Source of the DNA: JACMQX01 sp040385105
Lineage (GTDB): Bacteria > Pseudomonadota > Gammaproteobacteria > Burkholderiales > Burkholderiaceae_C
DNA length: 64,000 bases
NCBI GenBank assembly: GCA_040385105.1
Contig: JAZKHY010000047.1
Coordinates: 1 to 64,000 of the forward strand
Reading direction: 5' to 3'
A program made the translations under genes and the position numbers. Positions 35,711-44,583 of this stretch are shown here, one piece after another (within the stretch, counting starts at the first letter, position 1; each line of letters starts with the position of its first letter). The notes beneath the pieces were generated by a model. That model ran no database searches, was not told the DNA's origin, and saw only the letters and a list, made by a program, of their open reading frames with translations.

Positions 35711-36973
35711 TCAGAAAACCGTTCCGTCACTCGTGATGTTCAGCGGAGGCGTGCCGTCACGCAAGCGCTGTGCCAGCACCCGGCCTGCCGCCCAGGTGCC
35801 GCCCTCCAGCACGCAGGCCAGCGGCATCTGCTCAGCGGTGAGGCCCAGTTGCGCGCGCACCAGCGGCGCCAGCTCGTCCAGCAGCGCCACGGTCAGGGCG
35901 CGCCATTCGACGATGAACTCGTCGCCCGCCATCGCGCTTTTGCGGGCCAGGTCTTCATCTTTCAGCCGCAGCACGCCGGAGTCAAGCAGCAGGCCGCCGT
36001 TGCGGTACTCGGGCAGGCCGGTCAGCTCGTCGAGCCCGCCCACCTGGATGCCGGCCCATTCAAACGGCTCCAGCAGCGAGTAGGTGAGCCACTGCGACAG
36101 CTTGTGGAAAGGCATCCAGCCGTCGGTCAGGCCGGGGCCGGCAGCAGCAGCGTGGCGCCAGCAGTCGCCCATGGCCAGGCCGCCGATGCTGTTCTCTGCG
36201 GGCCAGATGGAGGACAGGGTTGAAAGCAGCACGGTGAGCAGGTCGTGCGCTGCAATGCGGTCTTTCCCGGCCGCCAGGTGGTTGAACAGCCCGCCAGGGC
36301 GCCCGGGGCGCCCGAACACTGCCGGCTGGTCTTCCAGCGCCTGTCCCAGGCGGCGCAGCAGCGCGGCCCGGCCCTCCAGGCCAACCAGTGGATTGCCCGG
36401 CCCCACCTGGAAGGCGACGCCCAGGCGCGCCGCCGTGATGGCCTTGAGGCCTTGCGCGTCTGCGCGCAGGGGCAACATCGGGTGGCTGGAGAACAGGCCG
36501 CCCAGGAATGCATGGAAGCTCGCCACACCCAGGCCTTCCGAGCGGGTGTACGCATGCGCTGCCTGGTCGGTGGCGGCTTTCTCCAGGTACTTCCAGTCCG
36601 GGCCGGCGCCTGCATCCAGCAGGACGCTGACCAGGGCCAGGTCGATCTGCGACTGGGCGCGCTCCACAGGCGTGACCTCGCCCAGCGCGGCATCCAGCAG
36701 CGCCAGGCGGTTGACACGACCGGCCTCAAAGTGGCGCCAGCGGCTGTGGTACGGGATTTTCAGGTCCGGGTAGCGGGCGGTCGTGACTTCGGCAACCAGC
36801 GCTGCGGTGTTGGGCAAGGCGCCGTCGTTGACCACGAACCAGGCCGAGTTGCCGGCACGGGCGCGGGCGAGCAGGGCGTGGGCACGCGAGCGTATCGCAG
36901 GGGTGGAGCGCAGGATGGCTGCGGCACCTGCGGGCCTGGCACCGTCGGCGGGGCTGGCGGCTGGCTCAGGCAT
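35711..36973 (-). CDS. URC4-type (DUF1688) uracil catabolism protein
   Basis: 420 residues from ATG 36973 (GTG 36982 possible), overlapping the URC1 stop by 8 bp. DUF1688 features: AILRSTPAIRSRAHALLARA, KIPYHSRWRHFEAGRVNRLA, DLALVSVLLDAGAGPDWKYL, RSEGLGVASFHAFLGGLFSS, HKLSQWLTYSLLEPFEWAG. The yeast homologue Urc4 (Lachancea kluyveri) is required to use uracil as nitrogen source; the exact step is not settled. The URC1-URC4-UPRT arrangement is the recognised bacterial form of this pathway. Confidence 0.92.
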   Translation of the reverse strand: MPEPAASPADGARPAGAAAILRSTPAIRSRAHALLARARAGNSAWFVVNDGALPNTAALVAEVTTARYPDLKIPYHSRWRHFEAGRVNRLALLDAALGEVTPVERAQSQIDLALVSVLLDAGAGPDWKYLEKAATDQAAHAYTRSEGLGVASFHAFLGGLFSSHPMLPLRADAQGLKAITAARLGVAFQVGPGNPLVGLEGRAALLRRLGQALEDQPAVFGRPGRPGGLFNHLAAGKDRIAAHDLLTVLLSTLSSIWPAENSIGGLAMGDCWRHAAAAGPGLTDGWMPFHKLSQWLTYSLLEPFEWAGIQVGGLDELTGLPEYRNGGLLLDSGVLRLKDEDLARKSAMAGDEFIVEWRALTVALLDELAPLVRAQLGLTAEQMPLACVLEGGTWAAGRVLAQRLRDGTPPLNITSDGTVF

Positions 36974-38291
36974 CCAGTCCACGTCCCTTGGCCTTCTTCA
37001 GCTCTTCGGCATCCGGCACGGCGCCGGGCGTGAAGTAGCCTGCCGCCATCTTGGCGTCCATTTCGACCTGCGCATCGGCGGGGATCATGTGCGCGGGAAT
37101 GTTCACCCGCTCCACCACCTCAATGCCGGCGCGGGTGATGGCGTCGTACTTCATGTTGCTCATCGACACCAGGCGGTGGATCTTGCGGATGCCCAGCCAG
37201 TTGAGCACATCGGGCATCAGTTCCTGGAAGCGCATGTCCTGCACGCCGGCCACGCATTCGGTGCGGTTGAAGTACTGGTCGGCCGTGTCGCCGCCCACCT
37301 GCCGCTTGCGGGCGTTGTACACCAGGAACTTGGTGACTTCGCCCAGGGCCCGGCCCTCCTTGCGGAAGTAGCTCACCAGGCCCACGCCGCCGCGCTGCGC
37401 ACCCTGGATGCATTCCTCGATGGCGTGGGTGAGGTAGGGGCGGCAGGTGCAGATGTCGGAGCCGAACACGTCGGAGCCGTTGCATTCGTCGTGCACGCGG
37501 GCGGTGAGTTCGATGTCGGGGTTGGCCAGGTCGCGCGGGTTGCCGAAGATGTAGGCCGTGAGCCCGCCGATGGGCGGCAGGAACACCTCCAGGTCGCTGC
37601 GGGTGACAAGCTCGGGGTACATGCCGCCGGTTTCCTCGAACAGCACGCGGCGCAGGTCGGCCTCGGTGCAGCCGAAGCGCCGTGCCACTTCAGGCAGGTA
37701 CCAGACGGGCTCGACCGCTACCTTGGTCACCACGGCGGCGCCGCCTGCGGTGAGGTACTTGCCGTCGGCCTTGAGCCGGCCGGACTGCAGCGCCTCGATC
37801 ACCTCGGGCAGGATCACATGGGCCTTGGTCACTGCAATGGTCGGGCGGATGTCATAGCCCGCTGCCAGTTCGCCCGCGAACACCTCGGCCACGGTGGCGC
37901 CCCACGGGTCCATCGCCACGATGCGGCCCGGCTCGCTCCACTGCGGGTAAGGGCCGATCACGTCGGTGGGCATAGTGTTGGTAAGGTCTGCCTTGTGGCT
38001 GGCCTTGAGCGCGCCAGCGGCCACGGCCAGCGCCTTGTAGATGCTGTAGGAGCCGCTGTGCGTGCCGATGACGTTGCGGTGGCTGCGGTTGGTGGTGGTG
38101 CCGACGACGGGGCCGCGCTCTGTGGCCGTGGCCGCGCCCCAGTGGATAGGGATCGAACCGTGGCCGCTGGCGTGGGACGTCAGCCGGATGTGGCGGGGCG
38201 CGTCGTCCCGCGAATCGCGCGCTTGAGGAGGGGTGGCAGTGGGCGCAGAGGTGGTGGGCAGGGGATCGGAAACCGGCAGTTCAGCAGACAT
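36966..38291 (-). CDS. URC1-type GTP-cyclohydrolase-II-like protein of uracil catabolism
   Basis: 441 residues, much longer than RibA (about 200). The C-terminal part is RibA-like: TARVHDECNGSDVFGSDICT holds the zinc ligands Cys270, Cys281 and Cys283; VSYFRKEGRALGEVTKFLVY and RFQELMPDVLNWLGIRKIHR follow. The N-terminal 220 residues (RNVIGTHSGSYSIYKALAVA, DLTNTMPTDVIGPYPQWSEP) are specific to the URC1 group. In yeast, Urc1 is needed to open the pyrimidine ring after UMP formation. A riboflavin role is unlikely because no rib genes are nearby. It is the first gene of the run, 21 bases from a good promoter. Confidence 0.92.
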   Translation of the reverse strand: MSAELPVSDPLPTTSAPTATPPQARDSRDDAPRHIRLTSHASGHGSIPIHWGAATATERGPVVGTTTNRSHRNVIGTHSGSYSIYKALAVAAGALKASHKADLTNTMPTDVIGPYPQWSEPGRIVAMDPWGATVAEVFAGELAAGYDIRPTIAVTKAHVILPEVIEALQSGRLKADGKYLTAGGAAVVTKVAVEPVWYLPEVARRFGCTEADLRRVLFEETGGMYPELVTRSDLEVFLPPIGGLTAYIFGNPRDLANPDIELTARVHDECNGSDVFGSDICTCRPYLTHAIEECIQGAQRGGVGLVSYFRKEGRALGEVTKFLVYNARKRQVGGDTADQYFNRTECVAGVQDMRFQELMPDVLNWLGIRKIHRLVSMSNMKYDAITRAGIEVVERVNIPAHMIPADAQVEMDAKMAAGYFTPGAVPDAEELKKAKGRGLDA

Positions 38292-38311
38292 TGCTTACCC
38301 TCAAAAAATGC

Positions 38312-38340
38312 AATGTACCGGCCTCACACGGCTCTGACAA
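38312..38340 (-). promoter_or_regulatory. Predicted sigma-70 promoter of the URC1-URC4-upp operon
   Basis: On the minus strand TTGTCA (-35; 38340-38335), a 17-base spacer, and TACATT (-10; 38317-38312). The predicted start is about 14 bases before ATG 38291, just ahead of a GAGGG ribosome site. I see no operator-like palindrome next to it. Confidence 0.5.
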
Positions 38341-38402
38341 GGGCTGTGCGCAAACTGAGACAGTTTCTTCGCGGCGGCAGATGCGCCCGTTGGCATTGCG
38401 GG

Positions 38403-39407
38403 TCAGGCGCCTTCCGGCTTGATCTGCGCGCGGGCGATCACCGGCTTCCAGCGCGCCTGTTCCTGGCGGATGAAGGCGTCGAATTCCGTGCCCGTGTTTC
38501 CGACGGCCAGCGCTGTCTCCTGGCCGAGCTTGTCGGCCACGGCCTTGCTGCGGGCAGCCTTCACCGATTCGGCCTCCAGCTTCTGGATGTTCGCCCTCGG
38601 CCACTTCGCAGGTGCCATGAGGCCGTACCACTGCGTCATTTCAAAGCCCTTGTAACCCTGTTCTGCCACAGTGGGTACGTCGGGCAGCTGTGGAAGCCGG
38701 GACGACGTGCCGGTGGCAATGCAGCGCAACTTGCCTGCCTTGATGAACTGCAGGAGGGCAGGCGCACCGACAGAAGCGGCCTGGAGGCGCCCTGACATCA
38801 GGTCGGTGAGCATGGGGCCTGTGCCACGATAGGGCACATGCACGACAAAGGTGCCGGTGGCCATCTTCAGGTACTCGAACGCCAGGTGTCCGGCGCTGCC
38901 GTTGCCGGCCGAACCGTAGTTGAGCTTGCCCGGCTGCGATTTGGCATAGGTGACAAACTCCTTGAGGTCCCTGGCCGGGATGTCCGGATGCACGACATAC
39001 AGGCTGGGCACCTTGGAGACCAGGGTGAGGGGAGCAAAGTCCTTGTTGGCGTCGTAGGGAAGCTTCGAAAAAATGTAGGGGTTCACAGCGAGAGTGCCGA
39101 TGTGACCCAGGATGATGGTGTGCTCATCGGTTGATCGGGCCACTTCCTCCATCGCGATGTTGCCGGCCGCGCCGGGCTTGTTGTCCACGAAGACGTTCTG
39201 GCCGATCGTGCGCGAGATTTCGCTCGCGACGGCACGGGCCACGATCTCGGAACTGCCCCCGGGGGCAAACGGCACCACGAGGCGGATGGGTTTGGCCGGC
39301 CAGGCATCGGCAGCGCGCGAGAGCAAGGGTGACAGCGCGGATATTGCCGCAGAAGACTGTGCAAGCCATTCGCGGCGGGTGAGAGGGAGGCGGTGATTTG
39401 TTTTCAT
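38403..39407 (-). CDS. Bug/TctC-family periplasmic binding protein
   Basis: 334 residues. The leader contains TRREWLAQSSAAISALSPLL, a plausible Tat motif. The family signature AWPAKPIRLVVPFAPGGSSE follows, with VFVDNKPGAAGNIAMEEVAR and LNYGSAGNGSAGHLAFEYLK. Bug receptors bind small carboxylates or aromatic acids, usually served by a shared TctAB permease that is not encoded here. It lies 111 bp upstream of URC1 on the same strand, so some read-through into the URC operon is possible, but the promoter at 38312 suggests separate control. Ligand unknown. Confidence 0.92.
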   Translation of the reverse strand: MKTNHRLPLTRREWLAQSSAAISALSPLLSRAADAWPAKPIRLVVPFAPGGSSEIVARAVASEISRTIGQNVFVDNKPGAAGNIAMEEVARSTDEHTIILGHIGTLAVNPYIFSKLPYDANKDFAPLTLVSKVPSLYVVHPDIPARDLKEFVTYAKSQPGKLNYGSAGNGSAGHLAFEYLKMATGTFVVHVPYRGTGPMLTDLMSGRLQAASVGAPALLQFIKAGKLRCIATGTSSRLPQLPDVPTVAEQGYKGFEMTQWYGLMAPAKWPRANIQKLEAESVKAARSKAVADKLGQETALAVGNTGTEFDAFIRQEQARWKPVIARAQIKPEGA

Positions 39408-39457
39408 GGAGTCTCCAGTTCAAGTAGCCACGGCGGTGTCGCCCTGCAGAAGCGACT

Positions 39458-40951
39458 TCAGCGCTTTTTCCCGCCCAGGATGCTGCCCAGTGCGCCGCGC
39501 AGCACCTGGCGCGCCAGGTTCCGGGCTTCTGACTTGATGACCTGCTGCACCAGCCCGTCCCGCGATCCACCGCGTGGCCCGGTCGAGCCGAACAGGACGT
39601 CGCTGATGCCGCCCATCAAACCGCCTGACGATTCCGCTTTCTGCGCAACCTCGGCCTGTGTGGCTTGTGTAGCCTTGGTGCGGGCCGTCAGCATTTCATA
39701 GGCCGACTCCCGGTCCTGCGCCTTTTCATAGACGCCTGCCACCAGCGACCCGGCCACCAGCGCCTGCCGCTGCTGGGGCGTGATCGGCCCGAGCTGGCTG
39801 CCCGGCGGAAGGACGAAGACGCGTTCCGTGATGCCCGGCCGGCCCTTGGCGTCCAGCAGGCTGACCAGGGCCTCGCCCACGGCCAGCTCGGTGATGGCGG
39901 TTTCAATGTCCAGCCCGGGCTTTTGCCGCATGGTCTGGGCGGTGGCCTTGACGGCCTTCTGGTCGCGCGGGGTGAAGGCGCGCAGCGCATGCTGTACGCG
40001 GTTGCCCAGCTGGGCCAGCACCGAGTCGGGAATGTCCAGCGGGTTCTGGGTGACGAAATACACGCCGACGCCCTTGGAGCGCACCAGCCGCACGACGAGT
40101 TCGATGCGTTCCACCAGCACCTTGGGCGCCTCGTTGAACAGCAGGTGGGCTTCGTCGAAGAAGAAGACAAGCTTGGGCTTTTCCGGATCGCCGATTTCGG
40201 GCAGCTGCTCGAACAGCTCCGACAGCATCCACAGCAGGAAGGTGGCATACAGGCGCGGCGAGTTCATCAGCTTGTCGGCGGCCAGGATGTTGACCACACC
40301 CTTGCCGGCGCTGTCGGTCTGCATGAAGTCCTGGATGTTGAGCATCGGCTCGCCAAAGAACTTCTCGCCGCCCTGGCTCTCGATCTGCATCAGGCCACGC
40401 TGGATGGCGCCGACGCTGGCTGCGCTGACATTGCCGTACTTGGTGGTGAACTCCGACGCGTTGTCGCCCACGTACTGCAGCATCGCGCGCAGGTCTTTGA
40501 GGTCCAGCAGCAGCATGCCATTGTCGTCGGCGATCTTGAAGACAAGGTTCAGCACGCCGGCCTGGGTTTCATTCACGTTGAGCATGCGGCCCAGCAGCAG
40601 CGGCCCCATGTCGGACACGGTGGCGCGCACCGGGTGGCCCTGCTCGCCGAACACATCCCACAGGGTGGCTGGGCAGGCGAAGGGCTCCGGCTTGTCGATG
40701 CCGCGCTCCTTGAGGATGCCGGCCATCTTCTCGCCGATGCTGCCAGGCTGGCTGGCGCCGGTCAGGTCGCCCTTGACGTCGGCCATGAACACGGGCACGC
40801 CGATTTTGGAGAAATTCTCGGCCAGGGTCTGCAGCGACACCGTCTTGCCGGTACCGGTGGCGCCGGTGATCAGCCCGTGGCGGTTGGCCAGGCCCGGCAA
40901 CAGGAAGCATTGGGTTTCGGCGTTCTTGGCAAGGAGCATCGGTTCGGCCAT
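39458..40951 (-). CDS. HerA-like ATPase, DUF853 (YjgR) family
   Basis: 497 residues. Walker A is in HGLITGATGTGKTVSLQTLA and Walker B in PKLVFFFDEAHLLFNEAPKV. The remaining FtsK/HerA-like core has MLLLDLKDLRAMLQYV, the sensor segment VYFVTQNPLDIPDSVLAQLG and NRVQHALRAFTPRDQKAVKA. The family is widespread; the physiological role is not established, although HerA relatives are DNA translocases. The tail ends in a hydrophobic-basic segment (ARNLARQVLRGALGSILGGK). It is divergent from yebC with an 80-bp gap. Confidence 0.9.
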   Translation of the reverse strand: MAEPMLLAKNAETQCFLLPGLANRHGLITGATGTGKTVSLQTLAENFSKIGVPVFMADVKGDLTGASQPGSIGEKMAGILKERGIDKPEPFACPATLWDVFGEQGHPVRATVSDMGPLLLGRMLNVNETQAGVLNLVFKIADDNGMLLLDLKDLRAMLQYVGDNASEFTTKYGNVSAASVGAIQRGLMQIESQGGEKFFGEPMLNIQDFMQTDSAGKGVVNILAADKLMNSPRLYATFLLWMLSELFEQLPEIGDPEKPKLVFFFDEAHLLFNEAPKVLVERIELVVRLVRSKGVGVYFVTQNPLDIPDSVLAQLGNRVQHALRAFTPRDQKAVKATAQTMRQKPGLDIETAITELAVGEALVSLLDAKGRPGITERVFVLPPGSQLGPITPQQRQALVAGSLVAGVYEKAQDRESAYEMLTARTKATQATQAEVAQKAESSGGLMGGISDVLFGSTGPRGGSRDGLVQQVIKSEARNLARQVLRGALGSILGGKKR

Positions 40952-41031
40952 GGCATGTCCTGTTTCGGGTGGGGTGTCGTTGGAAAAGTAAAATTCAGAC
41001 CGTAGGTTAATTCAATACCAAAGGACTTCTC

Positions 41032-41757
41032 GTGGCCGGTCACTCGAAATGGGCAAATATTCAACACCGCAAGGGCCGCCAGGACGAAAAGCGTGGCAAG
41101 GCGTGGACACGGGTGATTCGTGAAATCATGGTGGCGGCGCGCCAGGGCGGCGGCGACCTGTCGATCAACCCCCGGCTGCGGCTGGCGGTGGAAAAGGCCA
41201 AGGCGGTCAACCTGCCGGCAGATACCGTCAAGCGCAACATCGACAAGGCCACCGGCAACCTGGAAGGCGCAAACTACGAGGAAATCCGCTATGAAGGCTA
41301 TGGCATCGGCGGCGCCGCCATCATTGTGGACACCATGACCGACAACCGCGTGCGTACCGTGGCCGATGTGCGCCATGCCTTCAGCAAATACGGCGGCAAC
41401 ATGGGCACCGAAGGCTCGGTGGCCTTCCAGTTCAAGCACTGCGGGCAGATGATTTTTGCGCCCGGCACCAGTGAGGACCAGCTCATGGACGTGGCACTGG
41501 AGGCCGGTGCCGAGGACGTCATCACCGGCGAGGACGGCTCCATCGAGGTGCTGACGGCCTATGCCGACTTTGAAGCGGTCAAGAATGCGCTGGAGGCAGC
41601 AGGCCTCAAACCCGAGGTCGCCGAAGTGACGATGCGGCCGGAAAACACGATCGAACTCGTCGGCGACGACGCCGCGAAGATGCAGAAGCTGCTGGATGTG
41701 CTGGAAGACCTGGACGACGTGCAAGACGTCTTCCATAACGCAGCCATCAACCTGTAA
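41032..41757 (+). CDS. yebC: YebC/PmpR family transcriptional regulator or translation factor
   Basis: 241 residues from GTG 41032. The diagnostic N-terminus is MAGHSKWANIQHRKGRQDEK, followed by NPRLRLAVEKAKAVNLPADT, YEGYGIGGAAIIVDTMTDNR and the C-terminal LPADTVK... beta domains (ALEAGAEDVITGEDGSIEVL). Family members were described as DNA-binding regulators; more recent work on relatives points to relief of ribosome stalling at proline stretches. It starts a rightward string with purD 20 bp downstream. Confidence 0.95.
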   Translation: MAGHSKWANIQHRKGRQDEKRGKAWTRVIREIMVAARQGGGDLSINPRLRLAVEKAKAVNLPADTVKRNIDKATGNLEGANYEEIRYEGYGIGGAAIIVDTMTDNRVRTVADVRHAFSKYGGNMGTEGSVAFQFKHCGQMIFAPGTSEDQLMDVALEAGAEDVITGEDGSIEVLTAYADFEAVKNALEAAGLKPEVAEVTMRPENTIELVGDDAAKMQKLLDVLEDLDDVQDVFHNAAINL

Positions 41758-41777
41758 ACAGTCACCACAAGGGAATT

Positions 41778-43055
41778 ATGAAAGTATTGGTCATTGGTGG
41801 CGGAGGCCGCGAACATGCGCTGGCCTGGAAGCTGGCGCAGTCGCCCAAGGTGCAGGCGGTTTTCGTCGCGCCGGGCAATGGCGGCACGGCGCTGGATACG
41901 CGGCTGGGCAACATCGCCATTACCGACGTGAAGGCCCTGCGCGAATGGGCGCAGGCTGAGAAGATCGCGCTGACGGTGGTCGGCCCCGAGCAGCCGCTGG
42001 CGGCCGGCGTGGTGGACGAGTTCCGCGCCCATGGCCTGCGCATCTTCGGGCCGACGCAGGCCGCCGCCCAGCTGGAAAGCTCCAAGGCTTTCTCCAAGGC
42101 GTTCATGAAGCGCCACAACATCCCGACGGCCGAGTACGAGACGTTCACCGACGCTGCGGCCGCCCATGCCTATGTGGACGCGAAGGGCGCGCCCATCGTG
42201 GTCAAGGCCGACGGCCTGGCAGCGGGCAAGGGCGTGGTGGTGGCCATGACGGCGGCCGAGGCCCATGAGGCCATCGACTTCATGCTGCTGGACAACAAGC
42301 TGGGGGTCACGCACAACGCGGGCGGGGCGAGGGTGGTCATCGAGGAATTCCTCGCCGGCGAGGAAGCCAGCTTCATCGTGCTGTGCGACGGCAGGAACGT
42401 CACGGCGCTGGCCACCAGCCAGGACCACAAGCGCCTGCTGGATGCCGACGAAGGCCCCAACACCGGCGGCATGGGCGCTTATTCGCCCGCGCCGGTGGTC
42501 ACGCCCGAGATCCATGCCCGCGCCATGCGCGAGATCATCCTGCCGACCATCAAGGGCATGGAAAAAGACGGCATTCCCTACACCGGCTTCCTCTATGCCG
42601 GCCTGATGATCGATGCGCAGGGCCGGCCGAAGACGCTGGAGTTCAACTGCCGCATGGGCGACCCGGAGACACAGCCCATCATGATGCGCCTGAAGTCCGA
42701 CCTGTTCGACGTGATGCTCGCCGCCACCTCCGGCAGCCTGGACCAGATCGACCTTGACTGGGACCGCCGCACCGCGCTGGGCGTGGTCATGGCTGCCCAT
42801 GGCTACCCGATGAACCCGCGCAAGGGGGACGCCATCACCGGCCTGCCGAAGGAAACCGGCAACTCCATGGTGTTCCATGCGGGCACGGCCGAGAAGGATG
42901 GCGCCATCGTCACCACCGGTGGCCGCGTGCTGTGCGTCACGGCCCTGGCCGACACGGTCAAGTCGGCGCAGCAGCGGGCTTATGAAGTGGCAAAGGACAT
43001 CCACTTTGACGGCGCCCAGTACCGCAAGGACATCGGCTTCAGGGCTGTGCGATGA
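41778..43055 (+). CDS. purD: Phosphoribosylamine-glycine ligase (GAR synthetase)
   Basis: 425 residues. ATP-grasp enzyme that joins phosphoribosylamine and glycine in purine synthesis. Motifs: KVLVIGGGGREHALAWKLAQ, TVVGPEQPLAAGVVDEFRA, PIVVKADGLAAGKGVVVAMT, ALATSQDHKRLLDADEGPNT then GGMGAYSPAPVV, and FNCRMGDPETQPIMMRLKSD. Length matches E. coli PurD (429). The hemF start overlaps its stop by 4 bp (ATGA). Confidence 0.97.
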   Translation: MKVLVIGGGGREHALAWKLAQSPKVQAVFVAPGNGGTALDTRLGNIAITDVKALREWAQAEKIALTVVGPEQPLAAGVVDEFRAHGLRIFGPTQAAAQLESSKAFSKAFMKRHNIPTAEYETFTDAAAAHAYVDAKGAPIVVKADGLAAGKGVVVAMTAAEAHEAIDFMLLDNKLGVTHNAGGARVVIEEFLAGEEASFIVLCDGRNVTALATSQDHKRLLDADEGPNTGGMGAYSPAPVVTPEIHARAMREIILPTIKGMEKDGIPYTGFLYAGLMIDAQGRPKTLEFNCRMGDPETQPIMMRLKSDLFDVMLAATSGSLDQIDLDWDRRTALGVVMAAHGYPMNPRKGDAITGLPKETGNSMVFHAGTAEKDGAIVTTGGRVLCVTALADTVKSAQQRAYEVAKDIHFDGAQYRKDIGFRAVR

Positions 43056-43978
43056 CGACCGACTCCGCATCTTCCAACGCAGTCGTGCGCGAATACCTGC
43101 TGGACCTGCAGGAGCGCATCACGTCCGCCATCGCTGCGGTGGACGGGCAGGAATTCCTGTCCGACAGCTGGAAGAAAGCGCCCGATGAGCCGCTGCAGGG
43201 CAATGGCGTGACGAAAATCCTTGAAGGCGGCGCGGTGTTCGAGCGTGCAGGCTGCGGGTTCTCGCATGTGCTGGGCAAGCGCTTGCCGGCGTCCGCCACC
43301 CAGCACCGCCCCGAGCTGGCGAACGCGCCTTTCGAGGCCATGGGCGTCTCGCTGGTGTTCCATCCGCGCAACCCGTATGTGCCCACCGTGCACATGAATG
43401 TGCGCATGCTCTCGGCCACCCCGCCCGGGGGCGAGCCGGTGTGCTGGTTCGGCGGCGGCATGGACCTGACGCCGTATTACGGCTACGAGGAAGACGCGGT
43501 GCATTTCCACAGCGTCTGCCGCAATGCCCTGAAGCCGTTTGGCGAGGACAAGTACCCGCGCTTCAAGAAGTGGTGCGACGAGTACTTCGTGCTCAAGCAC
43601 CGCGAAGAGCAGCGCGGCATCGGCGGCATTTTCTTTGACGATTTCAGCGAGCTGGGCTTCGACCACAACTTTGCGATGATGAGCTCGGTGGGCGATTCCT
43701 TCCTCGACGCCTACCTGCCCATCCTGGAGCGCCGCATGGCAACGCCCTACGGCGACCGCGAGCGCGACTTCCAGCTGTATCGCCGGGGCCGCTATGTGGA
43801 GTTCAACCTGGTCTGGGACCGCGGCACGCATTTCGGCCTGCAGTCGGGCGGGCGCACCGAGTCCATCCTGATGTCCATGCCGCCACTCGTCAGCTGGGCG
43901 TACCAGCGCAAGACTCGCAGCGGCTCGCCCGAAGACGACCTGTACAAGAAATTCCTGGTGCGCAGGGAGTGGGTTTGA
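43052..43978 (+). CDS. hemF: Oxygen-dependent coproporphyrinogen III oxidase
   Basis: 308 residues, the usual HemF length. It converts coproporphyrinogen III to protoporphyrinogen IX with O2. Family signatures are present: PTVHMNVRMLSATPPGGEPV, CWFGGGMDLTPYYGYEEDAV, YPRFKKWCDEYFVLKHREEQ, RGIGGIFFDDFSELGFDHN and RRGRYVEFNLVWDRGTHFGL. It indicates aerobic heme synthesis. It is coupled to purD (4-bp overlap) and nadD. Confidence 0.97.
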   Translation: MTTDSASSNAVVREYLLDLQERITSAIAAVDGQEFLSDSWKKAPDEPLQGNGVTKILEGGAVFERAGCGFSHVLGKRLPASATQHRPELANAPFEAMGVSLVFHPRNPYVPTVHMNVRMLSATPPGGEPVCWFGGGMDLTPYYGYEEDAVHFHSVCRNALKPFGEDKYPRFKKWCDEYFVLKHREEQRGIGGIFFDDFSELGFDHNFAMMSSVGDSFLDAYLPILERRMATPYGDRERDFQLYRRGRYVEFNLVWDRGTHFGLQSGGRTESILMSMPPLVSWAYQRKTRSGSPEDDLYKKFLVRREWV

Positions 43979-44583
43979 CGCAGCCGGCCCGGCGTATCGG
44001 CGTCTTCGGCGGCTCGTTCGACCCTCCGCACAACACCCATGTGGCGCTGGTCAACGCGGCGGTCGCGCAGCTCGGGCTCCATGAAGTGCGGGTGTTTCCC
44101 ACCGGCCAGGCCTGGCACAAGCCGCGCGTCCTTTCGGCAGCGCCGCACCGCCTGGCCATGGCGCGGCTGGCCTTTGACGGCGTACCCCGGGCGATGGTGG
44201 ATGACCGCGAGATCCGCAGGCCCGGCCCCACCTACACCATCGACACCCTGCGTGAATTGCAGCTGGAGCACCCGGGCGCGCAGCTTTACCTGCTGATGGG
44301 CGCCGACCAGGCGGCGGCCTTGCCGCAATGGCGTGAATGGCATGAGATAATACGCATTGCTATAATTTCTGTAGCTGGGCGTTCCCAGTCCGCGAGCAAT
44401 GCGACCGGATTCGGTTTTTCAGACATGCCCGGCGGGCGGTTCGCGGCGCTCGATCTGCCGCCCACGCCCGTCAGCGCCACCGAAATCAGGCAGCGCGTCC
44501 TGGCTTCTTTGGGTATAGCCCATCTGGTTCCCGGCGCGGTTGCGCGCTATATTGAACAACATCACCTCTACCTTGCTTCTTGA
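43975..44583 (+). CDS. nadD: Nicotinate-nucleotide adenylyltransferase
   Basis: 202 residues from TTG 43975. I prefer this to GTG 43969 because AGGGAG lies five bases upstream and TTGA overlaps the hemF stop. It makes deamido-NAD from nicotinate mononucleotide and ATP. The nucleotidyltransferase start IGVFGGSFDPPHNTHVALVN has HNTH where E. coli has HxGH. LYLLMGADQAAALPQWREWH and PVSATEIRQRV complete the fold. Codons around 44344-44383 are AT-rich with three rare ATA codons. rsfS follows with a 1-base overlap, the usual nadD-rsfS-rlmH order. Confidence 0.94.
   Translation: MTQPARRIGVFGGSFDPPHNTHVALVNAAVAQLGLHEVRVFPTGQAWHKPRVLSAAPHRLAMARLAFDGVPRAMVDDREIRRPGPTYTIDTLRELQLEHPGAQLYLLMGADQAAALPQWREWHEIIRIAIISVAGRSQSASNATGFGFSDMPGGRFAALDLPPTPVSATEIRQRVLASLGIAHLVPGAVARYIEQHHLYLAS

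Noticed and set aside
36966..38291. Riboflavin GTP cyclohydrolase II (ribA)
   Set aside because: The protein is twice the usual length, has the URC1-type N-terminal half and sits with DUF1688 and upp, not with rib genes.
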